Positions 18,867-25,810 of a DNA stretch of 64,000 nucleotides are shown here, one piece after another. A program made the translations under genes and the position numbers. How positions within the stretch are numbered: the first letter of the stretch is position 1; the number at the start of each line of letters is the position of its first letter. The notes beneath the pieces are model-generated. The model worked only from the letters and a program-made list of their open reading frames with translations. It did no database searches and was not told the DNA's origin. The DNA is from an uncultured Gammaproteobacteria bacterium (GTDB taxonomy: Bacteria; Pseudomonadota; Gammaproteobacteria; Berkiellales; Berkiellaceae): assembly GCA_902826485.1 (NCBI GenBank), contig CADEEZ010000003.1:1-64000 (forward strand), read 5' to 3'.

Positions 18867-19814
18867 TTATAATGTGTTTGGTGATAGGTTACGGTTCGGC
18901 AGATAATCATCTTGAATGAATTGAGTTAAATCCAGAGCAGCAGTAAGATTACGTTGGTGAGAGGGTAAGTAACTGTTGATTTTTTTGGGGAGAATTTCAA
19001 CCTCACCTGTTTTTTCTTCTGAAACATTAAATAATTCAAATTCGGATATCAATTTTTCGAGAGTCCGTTCTTCTTTTAGTTTTTTTAAACATTTTTTTGC
19101 TAGATTTTTGCCTGCTATGTCTTCTTCTGTTTGAGTTTCTGATGATAAGATAGATTGGGGGATATGTTTAAATGCTTGGTTAATAATAGGTAAATCACTG
19201 CGAGTGCCTAATATTTTTTTTGTGCCCTTTTCAGCCAAATATTCTCCAAAGCCTTTGGCCAACACTTCGCTTAAAAGCAAAACGGGCATCCCGACCAAAC
19301 CTGGTGTCCCCACAAATAAAGCAAAGGTTAAGCTCGCTACCCCTGCCCCCATTGTACCGCCAGCCATATGCATGATATCGATAGGCTTTACTGTGATCAC
19401 ATAATTTTTACATTCATTTGATATATCATACATCATAGTTGAGAACCCCGATTCTTCAGGCATATCAACTAATACAAACCCTTCTTCGGTTATTTTTATG
19501 TCTAATTGATCTATCGTATCTTCTGTTATTGTTTGAGGTGAATTAAATGCACAAACTAATTTTTTCCCCAGACAAGAAAAACCAAATTTCATAGAAAAAT
19601 AAAGAGGCTTAGTTAAAATACTTGAAGAATGGCATAAAGCTAAAAAGCCCGCGTGTGCAATTTTGCCGCCTGCAGAACTCGCTATATCTTGAGCTAATCC
19701 TTGAGGTTGAATATTTCTAATATAGCCAGAAAATAAATCCATGATATTTTGAGTCGCCATATTAGAGCGATGTGACGTTGTTTTTTTGATTAGCGTTTGG
19801 TTTGCGTTGTCCAT
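18867..19814 (-). CDS. Hypothetical membrane-associated protein
   Basis: 315 residues from an ATG, ending 172 bases before the giant gene on the same strand, so the two may be co-transcribed. No family is recognised. A long Gly/Ala/Leu-rich hydrophobic segment around residues 150-185 (starting MAGGTMGAGVASLTFALF) looks like one or two membrane helices in a hairpin; the rest is soluble and mixed, with charged EETQTEEDIAG and LKKLKEERTLEK segments. There is no N-terminal signal peptide. Adjacency to the giant protein suggests a partner, chaperone or second secreted protein, but this is inference. Confidence 0.75.
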   Translation of the reverse strand: MDNANQTLIKKTTSHRSNMATQNIMDLFSGYIRNIQPQGLAQDIASSAGGKIAHAGFLALCHSSSILTKPLYFSMKFGFSCLGKKLVCAFNSPQTITEDTIDQLDIKITEEGFVLVDMPEESGFSTMMYDISNECKNYVITVKPIDIMHMAGGTMGAGVASLTFALFVGTPGLVGMPVLLLSEVLAKGFGEYLAEKGTKKILGTRSDLPIINQAFKHIPQSILSSETQTEEDIAGKNLAKKCLKKLKEERTLEKLISEFELFNVSEEKTGEVEILPKKINSYLPSHQRNLTAALDLTQFIQDDYLPNRNLSPNTL

Positions 19815-19844
19815 CGGTCATTTTTTCTCTTTATGATTTTCAAA

Positions 19845-20058
19845 AAATCCCCCCGTCTACTTTTGCCTAACGGCAAAATTAGCCTGCCCCCCTTTTTCAA
19901 AGTGGGGCAATAGTGCAAAAATATAAACTATGCTAATTAATTTAATTTGATGTATATTTAATCACAGTTTTAAATTTAATAAATAATCTGTATCTTAGCC
20001 CCACTTTGAAAAAGGGGGGCAGGCCAGCTAGCCTTTAGGCTGGGTGGACGGGGGGATT
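19845..20058. repeat. MITE-like element with long inverted arms
   Basis: Left arm 19845-19908 begins aaatccccccgtc and includes gcctgcccccctttttcaaa; right arm 19997-20058 is its inverse and ends gacggggggattt. The arms pair at both ends with a variable middle, around an AT-rich core of about 85 bases. The layout is that of a miniature inverted-repeat element. It lies just upstream of nudC, whose ATG is 13 bases beyond the right end, so it may affect nudC expression. No transposase is encoded. Confidence 0.7.
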
Positions 20059-20071
20059 TAAGGAACACACC

Positions 20072-20836
20072 ATGCTATCAGGTTACTGGTTTATTATTGA
20101 ACAAGATTCTCTTTGGTTAGCACAGGGAAATACACCAGGTCATTCTTACTTACCTGAATTCAGTCTACCTGAACCTGCTGCTTATCTGGTGTGTTACATA
20201 AATAAAAAACCTTGTTTTGTATTAGAAAAAAACCTTCTATCGGCTAAATACCTCAATGAGCTCAATCCTATTCCCTTTCGCCAAACATATGATTTATTAA
20301 CGCCTGATATTTTTAAGCTAGCAACCAAAGCTAAGGCTTTATTACATTGGCTCATGGTGCATCAATATTGTGGGCTCTGTGCCCATCCAACTATGATATT
20401 AACCGATGAGCTTGCCCGAAAATGTACAAATTGTGCTCAATTGTTTTATCCTAAAACTTCGCCCTCGGTGATTGCCATTATTGAACGTAAAAATGAGATT
20501 TTATTAGCGCGCTCTCCGCGGTTTGCTGAAGGCGTATATTCTTGTATCGCGGGATTTGTGGAACCAGGTGAAACAGCAGAAGAAACACTCGAACGAGAAG
20601 TATTAGAAGAAGTTGGCTTAAAAATAAAAAATATACGTTACTTTGCTTCTCAGTATTGGCCCTTCCCCAATAGTTTTATGATGGGCTTTTTTGCGGATTA
20701 TGCTTCTGGAGAAATCGAAGTAGACAATATTGAAATTATCGATGCACAATGGTTTAGCAAAGATCATTTACCCATTTTGCCTACTCATGCCAGCATTGCT
20801 AGGCAATTAATTCAAGATTGGCTGAATCGGCAATAA
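20072..20836 (+). CDS. nudC: NADH pyrophosphatase / NAD-capped RNA decapping hydrolase
   Basis: 254 residues, the usual NudC length. A four-Cys zinc ribbon is seen near residues 100-125 (CGLC and CTNC). The Nudix box follows: G-F-V-E-P-G-E-T, then REVLEEVGL, with the metal-binding E-x-x-E-E core. The NudC hallmark SQYWPFPNS is downstream and separates it from other Nudix enzymes. It hydrolyses NADH and NAD caps on RNA to nicotinamide mononucleotide and AMP. The gene converges with the next one, overlapping by 38 bases at the 3' ends. The start lies just past a MITE-like element. Confidence 0.93.
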   Translation: MLSGYWFIIEQDSLWLAQGNTPGHSYLPEFSLPEPAAYLVCYINKKPCFVLEKNLLSAKYLNELNPIPFRQTYDLLTPDIFKLATKAKALLHWLMVHQYCGLCAHPTMILTDELARKCTNCAQLFYPKTSPSVIAIIERKNEILLARSPRFAEGVYSCIAGFVEPGETAEETLEREVLEEVGLKIKNIRYFASQYWPFPNSFMMGFFADYASGEIEVDNIEIIDAQWFSKDHLPILPTHASIARQLIQDWLNRQ

Positions 20837-21689
20837 AGTAATCATAGGCCAATAAAGCTAAAGCTTGTGCTGAACTGTGGTGATTATGTTCGGTTTTAGC
20901 CACCACCCAACCGTGAAATTCGGTTGTTTTTAATAATTTAAACAGATTTTTCCAGGCAAAATTAGTGGGATCGATACCACTGAACATATTGTTTGCCACT
21001 AAATGGTAATAACTGTATTTTTTCTGTTTGGCTTCTGCATAAAATTCGGGGTGAATATCTTGACAATAAATATGCGCAATACGTCTATAAAATTGCTGAT
21101 AAAAACAGACTGGCGAAATAGATTCGAGTAATAAATAACTGATGTCCATCACTAAACCAATATCAGGATGCGCTTGTGCTAAAAATTGTTCCATATCTTG
21201 TAAACTGGCAATAATGCTTGCCGGATGAGGGGCATAAACTAATTTTAAGCCATATTGAGCCACCTCTTGACATAAATGATTTATTTTATAGATAAACTCA
21301 TGCCATTGAACATCATTTAAAATTGGGCGAACTGATAAGGGAGATTTTTTGTCTTCGAGAATGCTATATGAATCGTCTCGATAAATGACATATTCACATC
21401 CCATCGATTTTAAGATGGGCAAAAATGTATCAAGTTTATCGGCCAAATTGGTATGACCTTGTTCAAGTAACTTACCTGTTAGCGTGCCAGTAATTAAACT
21501 AAAATCGACATTAGATAATAAGTTATTTAATTGGTGTGGATAATTGGGGAAGTTTTGACCAAATTCTATGGCTCGAAAACCAGCAATATCCGCCTCTTTT
21601 AAGCACCTTTCAGCCGTAATTGCGCTGCCAAATTCAGAAAAAGATGCATTTGACCATAATGTTGGGCTTACCCCAAATTTTAACGACAT
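20799..21689 (-). CDS. TIM-barrel sugar isomerase/epimerase-like protein
   Basis: 296 residues. It matches the xylose-isomerase-like/AP endonuclease family 2 fold: FGVSPTLWSN start, FRAIEFGQN in the second strand, LVYAPHP mid-protein, DIGLVMDISYLL (metal-ligand Asp), HIYCQDIHP, and a C-terminal GWVVAKTEHNHH. His and Asp ligands of the metal site appear retained. Relatives include inosose dehydratase IolE and hydroxypyruvate isomerase, but no inositol or glyoxylate genes are nearby, so the substrate cannot be named. Its 3' end overlaps nudC convergently. Confidence 0.75.
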   Translation of the reverse strand: MSLKFGVSPTLWSNASFSEFGSAITAERCLKEADIAGFRAIEFGQNFPNYPHQLNNLLSNVDFSLITGTLTGKLLEQGHTNLADKLDTFLPILKSMGCEYVIYRDDSYSILEDKKSPLSVRPILNDVQWHEFIYKINHLCQEVAQYGLKLVYAPHPASIIASLQDMEQFLAQAHPDIGLVMDISYLLLESISPVCFYQQFYRRIAHIYCQDIHPEFYAEAKQKKYSYYHLVANNMFSGIDPTNFAWKNLFKLLKTTEFHGWVVAKTEHNHHSSAQALALLAYDYFIADSANLELIA

Positions 21690-21845
21690 ATGAACACTCC
21701 CTGTGCCTGGCTATCCGTTTATTGTTACTCTTGATAGCAGATTATCCAAATTAATTCAAGCAATGAGTGGCAATTTTGACATAGCCTTGTTAAAATCGCG
21801 TAGGTTTATAATAATAATAATTTTTTGAAAAATACGGGAATGTTT

Positions 21846-22712
21846 ATGACAGATTTTAATAACAATCCAAACTGGCCCAATGATCACCAAAATCAACCAC
21901 CAATTACCTTTAACCCTGACTTTCAAAATAACCCAGATCCATTGCCGGATGCTAATCAAAATACGCACGATTCAAGCTCGACTCTTGCCGGCTTAGCCAC
22001 GCTCCCAAATTTTGTCAATATGGCCCATGCAATAGCCGCTTTTATTGTGGTCGCTGGGCTTGCTGCTCGTCATTATTTTAAAAAGCACAATACAAATGCT
22101 TTGGATGGACAAAATCCTGAACTTGATAGTGACGATTCTACTATTGAAATGTCTGATGATGAAAAATCTGAAAATGAAAATTTAGATGCAGATGATCTCA
22201 ATCAAACCATTGAGGCAAGAAAAGATACTCAGCCTGAAAATTTACATGGCACAGAAAATAAAGAAAATCCTATTGAAATACCAGAAAATCTTGATCACCA
22301 AGAAACTTTACCTGAACATGTAGACGCGATAGAAAATAAAGAAAACGACCTTGAAATGCCTCAAAACCCTGAGGCAGAAGAAAAAGCACCTGAACATTCA
22401 AACACAACCCCTACGGCAGTCGTATTCTGTGGAGGCCCCACATTCGGAACAGAGGCTGAACCAGAAAATAATAACGAAAAACGCCAAGAAGTTACTGTGA
22501 TGGTACAAACACATGCTTCACAAATCGAACCTGAGCAAGCAACAAAGTCTGTAGCAGATGAAGCGCTAGATAATACTGCACCTACGCTTACTCCTACGTT
22601 TAAAACTAGAAAGCCTCGCACGCCTAGAGCACCCTACCAACTACCTGATGGGGATGAAACGATTGGTCAGCGGATGAGAAATGGTTCTTTAACAAGGACT
22701 TGTAAGAGATAA
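21846..22712 (+). CDS. Hypothetical acidic protein with one membrane helix
   Basis: I place the start at ATG 21846, 6 bases after GGGA; in-frame TTG 21825 and ATG 21840 lack such a site. About 288 residues: an Asn/Pro-rich N-terminus without signal peptide, one hydrophobic segment (AHAIAAFIVVAGLAA) near residues 62-77, then a long Glu/Asp/Asn-rich disordered region with imprecise repeats (PENL..E..P, ENKEN), and a basic tail with KTRKPRTPRAP. No family is recognised. One TM helix plus an acidic tail resembles anchored surface or host-directed proteins of intracellular bacteria, but nothing proves this. Confidence 0.7.
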   Translation: MTDFNNNPNWPNDHQNQPPITFNPDFQNNPDPLPDANQNTHDSSSTLAGLATLPNFVNMAHAIAAFIVVAGLAARHYFKKHNTNALDGQNPELDSDDSTIEMSDDEKSENENLDADDLNQTIEARKDTQPENLHGTENKENPIEIPENLDHQETLPEHVDAIENKENDLEMPQNPEAEEKAPEHSNTTPTAVVFCGGPTFGTEAEPENNNEKRQEVTVMVQTHASQIEPEQATKSVADEALDNTAPTLTPTFKTRKPRTPRAPYQLPDGDETIGQRMRNGSLTRTCKR

Positions 22713-22720
22713 TCTCCAAA

Positions 22721-22835
22721 TCTGTCATGCCAGCGTAGGCTGGCATCCAGGCCTATCAAAGTTTTTTAACTTTTTTCAAAATTAAAATCATATTTTAGAG
22801 AAGTACTGGATGCCAGCCTACGCTGGCATGACAGA
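22721..22835. repeat. Palindromic REP/MITE pair, family A copy 1
   Basis: Two 30-base arms, 22721-22750 (starts tctgtcatgccagcg) and 22806-22835, are perfect inverted complements. Each arm also contains its own hairpin (atgccagc...gctggcat). The spacer is AT-rich. The element sits between the convergent 3' ends of two genes, where a hairpin could end transcription in both directions. A second copy is at 55826-55912. Confidence 0.9.
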
Positions 22836-22847
22836 TTAGAGATTAGA

Positions 22848-23573
22848 TTATATATTCGCTTTTTCTCTATCTGATAATTTTTCAACACTATATCTATATA
22901 TTACCCTCGGCATATTTTTTACGTGCTGGTTTAAAAAACGAATCAAAGTGGCTTTATCTTGCTTCCCTACTTCCCTTAGCATCCACCCTGTGGCTTTATG
23001 AATTAAATCGTGATCATGATTTAAATAACGCTCAGCTAGTTTTAAAGTATGCTCAAAGCTGCCTTGTTTAATAAAATAGTATGTCGATACAATGGCGAGT
23101 CGCTGCGCCCACATATTTTTACTTTTAGATAATTGCTGTAATTTTTTTTGTTGTATGTTGGGCGTTTCAAAATGATATAAATAATGCCCTAAAATTTGAT
23201 GAGCAGAGCAATCTACCAAATCCCAATTATTCACCCCAGCGAAATTATTTAAATAAAAACGGACAATGGATTTCACAGCCAAATTTTGTTTGAAATTTTG
23301 TCGGTAAATATCAACTAGGTAAAATAACGCAAATAATCTGACTTCATGTATTCTGTGGTGAATCAGTGTTTCTAAATTATTAAAATCTATTTCACTATTT
23401 TTTAGGTGCTTTCGGAGCAATGGCGTGGGAATACCAATAAATTTATCATTAGGCGAAGTGTAATGGCCTGGGCCAATTTTAAAAAACTTTTGGGTTTGAA
23501 TAGCCGCTGTAGGGCTAGCAAGAGACTGGAGTAACGAGACCACTTGTCGTGCTGAGATCTGTTTGTTTTTCAT
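22848..23573 (-). CDS. DNA alkylation repair glycosylase, AlkD-like
   Basis: 241 residues with the alpha-helical HEAT-like repeat pattern of the AlkD family. Recognisable signatures are NNWDLVDCSAHQILG, which contains the Trp-Asp pair used for base recognition and excision, followed by LAIVSTYYFIKQG and HKATGWMLREVGK. Known members excise N3- and N7-alkylated purines by stabilising the extrahelical base. It is a single-gene unit; its stop lies next to the palindromic repeat, which probably ends transcription. Confidence 0.88.
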   Translation of the reverse strand: MKNKQISARQVVSLLQSLASPTAAIQTQKFFKIGPGHYTSPNDKFIGIPTPLLRKHLKNSEIDFNNLETLIHHRIHEVRLFALFYLVDIYRQNFKQNLAVKSIVRFYLNNFAGVNNWDLVDCSAHQILGHYLYHFETPNIQQKKLQQLSKSKNMWAQRLAIVSTYYFIKQGSFEHTLKLAERYLNHDHDLIHKATGWMLREVGKQDKATLIRFLNQHVKNMPRVIYRYSVEKLSDREKANI

Positions 23574-23594
23574 AGGGTTAAAAACTTAAGAAGA

Positions 23595-23671
23595 TGGTGC
23601 GCCCGGAAGGAGTCGAACCTCCGACCACCAAGTTCGTAGCCTGGTACTCTATCCAACTGAGCTACGGGCGC
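23595..23671 (-). tRNA. tRNA-Arg(ACG)
   Basis: The reverse strand reads GCGCCCGTAGCTCAG..., closes with CTTCCGGGCGC and ends in an encoded CCA. The anticodon loop CTACGAA gives anticodon ACG, read as ICG for CGN arginine codons. Acceptor, D, anticodon and T arms (GGTTCGACTCC) are all present; 77 bases including CCA. Confidence 0.96.
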
Positions 23672-23732
23672 AATGGCAAGCATTATTCCCTTTCAGGGGG
23701 GGAAAGTCAAGGTATTTCAAGACCTATCAACA

Positions 23733-23832
23733 GGGACGGCACAGAGGCCGTCCCCTACAAAAACAGTACTGTTTAATAAACTTTAAAAAAATAGATTTAG
23801 ATTTAGGTAGGGGGCGGCCTCTGTGCCGTCCC
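23733..23832. repeat. Inverted-repeat element, family B copy 1
   Basis: Left arm 23733-23758 (gggacggcacagaggccgtc then ccctac) and right arm 23807-23832 are inverse complements with one mismatch, around a 48-base AT-rich core. The same arms recur at 28491-28622 and 34101-34238 with unrelated cores of different length. It lies between two tRNA genes. Confidence 0.9.
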
Positions 23833-23893
23833 ATCTTCAATAAAATAATTTATTGAGAAGAGGAGATAAAAAAATATAAAATTGTTTTAAGGC

Positions 23894-23986
23894 TGGCGGA
23901 GAGAGAGGGATTCGAACCCTCGATGGAGTTTAACGCCCCATACTCCCTTAGCAGGGGAGCGCCTTCAGCCACTCGGCCATCTCTCC
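23894..23986 (-). tRNA. tRNA-Ser(GCU)
   Basis: The reverse strand reads GGAGAGATGGCCGAG..., has a long class II variable arm, a T loop GGTTCGAATCC and an encoded CCA. The anticodon loop CTGCTAA gives GCU, reading AGC and AGU. 93 bases including CCA. A tRNA-Ser next to csrA is a common gammaproteobacterial arrangement. Confidence 0.96.
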
Positions 23987-24112
23987 GTTGTAAACGACAA
24001 GCATCTTATCATAGACTCACACTAAGGTTAAGCATTATCTCTTTTAGACTTTTTTAGACCAAAAGAGATAAATGAAAACAATGTGAGTTGGAGTAATAAA
24101 CCAATTCTGTTT

Positions 24113-24340
24113 TTATTCTTTGTCAGAATGATCAGCATTGCCAAAATTGTCTTCAGGTGAAGAATGGGGATCCCCTTTTTCACGCTGTATACGCTGATAG
24201 ATTTCTTCACGATGGACAGAAACTTCTTTTGGTGCGTTAACACCAATACGAACCTGATTGCCTTTTACACCCAATACTGTAACGGTAACTTCATCCCCTA
24301 TCATGAGGGTTTCACCAACACGTCTGGTTAAAATTAACAT
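24113..24340 (-). CDS. csrA: Carbon storage regulator CsrA
   Basis: 75 residues starting [16 protein letters not shown], the hallmark CsrA N-terminus, with [19 protein letters not shown] containing the conserved RNA-binding VHREE. CsrA binds GGA motifs in mRNA leaders as a dimer. In Legionella and Coxiella it governs the switch between replicative and transmissive phases. The C-terminal tail (about 15 residues, Asp/Glu/Ser-rich) is longer than in the 61-residue E. coli protein. It lies downstream of lysC, as in many gammaproteobacteria. Confidence 0.97.
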   Translation of the reverse strand: MLILTRRVGETLMIGDEVTVTVLGVKGNQVRIGVNAPKEVSVHREEIYQRIQREKGDPHSSPEDNFGNADHSDKE

Positions 24341-24442
24341 GACCTTCTCCTGTTATTAGACAGCTTATCTTTAATACTTTTCAACACTACACTGTCTATA
24401 TCAATCCCCAACCCCTTCGCATCATGCGGTAGAAACTGGTTA

Positions 24443-25702
24443 TTATTCCTCAATTGGGTGCTCATGCAACTTAAATGCGTCATGCAAAGCACGAACGCCC
24501 AACTCTAAATATTTTTCGTCCAAAACCACAGAGACTTTAATCTCTGAGGTTGAGATTAACTGGATGTTAATCCCCTCCTTGCCTAAAGCCTGAAACATTT
24601 TACTTGCAATCCCTGCATGAGAACGCATGCCAACGCCCACAAGGGTTATTTTGGCAATTGTACAACTTCCTTCTACTGTTGTACCTGATGCTGAGAAAGC
24701 AGGCATTTGGCTATTCAGTATGTCCAGCACAAGATCATAGTCCCGACGATGCACAGTAAAACTAAAATCGGTTTTACCGTTTTCACCCATGTTTTGCACA
24801 ATCATATCAATTTCGATGTGCGCATCACCAATAGGGCCCAAAATTTTGGCCGCCATGCCCGGTTCATCTGGAACGCCGCGCAGCACAATTTTCGCTTCTT
24901 GGCGGTTAAACGCAATACCCGAAACAATCGCCTGTTCCATCACCTTGCTGCTCTCCTCGCCCTTTTTTAATGATTCAGTTGCTATTAACGTGCCTGAGCC
25001 TTCTTTAAAGGTAGACAGTACACGTAATGGAACGTTGTATTTACCCGCAAATTCAACAGAACGCAATTGTAAAACCTTCGCCCCTTGGCTGGCCAACTCT
25101 AACATTTCTTCGAACGTAATTCTATTGAGTTTTCTGGCATTTGGGACAATTCTTGGATCTGTTGTGTATACGCCATCTACATCGGTGTAAATTTGGCACT
25201 CAAGGGCTTTTAATCTGGCCGCCAATGCCACCGCAGTGGTATCAGACCCCCCTCTTCCTAAGGTGGTGAGGTTGCCAAGGTGATCCACTCCCTGAAAACC
25301 TGCCACAACCGCAATAGTGTTTTTCTCAACTGCGTCTAATAAGGCTTTATCCCCTATTTCAAAAATTCTGGCGCGAGAATAAGCATCGTCAGTAATAATG
25401 GGTATTTGATGCCCCAAAAATGATTTAGCTTTACAGCCTAGTTTTTGCAAAGCCATGGTCAGTAAAGAAACGCTGATTTGTTCACCTGTGGCTAACAACA
25501 CATCCAATTCTCGAGTAGAAGGCTGTTTGCTGATTTGCCTTGCCAGTTTATCTAATCGGTCGGTTTCGCCATACATAGCAGAAACCACGACCACAATTTG
25601 GTGGCCGCTTTCTTGCTGAGCAGCAATTTTTTTGGCGACAAACTCAATACACTCTATGTTTGCGACCGAGGATCCGCCATATTTTTGAACGATTAGTGCC
25701 AT
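24443..25702 (-). CDS. lysC: Aspartate kinase (aspartokinase)
   Basis: 419 residues, the length of monofunctional aspartokinases. It begins with VQKYGGSSVANIECIEFVA (kinase K-Y-G-G-S motif), has GRGGSDTTAVALAA in the phosphate site and TDVDGVYTTDPR, then two C-terminal ACT domains from about residue 265 (VLRGVPDEPG; ITLVGVGMRSHAG) that bind lysine or threonine for feedback inhibition. It phosphorylates aspartate as the first step to lysine, threonine, methionine and diaminopimelate. The cluster order with alaS and csrA is conserved. No lysine riboswitch is evident in the 108-base upstream gap. Confidence 0.96.
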   Translation of the reverse strand: MALIVQKYGGSSVANIECIEFVAKKIAAQQESGHQIVVVVSAMYGETDRLDKLARQISKQPSTRELDVLLATGEQISVSLLTMALQKLGCKAKSFLGHQIPIITDDAYSRARIFEIGDKALLDAVEKNTIAVVAGFQGVDHLGNLTTLGRGGSDTTAVALAARLKALECQIYTDVDGVYTTDPRIVPNARKLNRITFEEMLELASQGAKVLQLRSVEFAGKYNVPLRVLSTFKEGSGTLIATESLKKGEESSKVMEQAIVSGIAFNRQEAKIVLRGVPDEPGMAAKILGPIGDAHIEIDMIVQNMGENGKTDFSFTVHRRDYDLVLDILNSQMPAFSASGTTVEGSCTIAKITLVGVGMRSHAGIASKMFQALGKEGINIQLISTSEIKVSVVLDEKYLELGVRALHDAFKLHEHPIEE

Positions 25703-25810
25703 AACAATTTTTTAAAAAATCCTAGTTAGTATAGGAAAAAGGGAAAAAGCAAAATAAAGGCATTGGAGTTTATCAAAAAACATGTTGACATCCAACAATT
25801 GTTAAGGCGC

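Noticed and set aside
24707-25190. Plus-strand ORFs inside lysC, and similar ORFs inside alaS, hppA, htpG and dnaX
   Set aside because: All are antisense to well-supported conserved genes.
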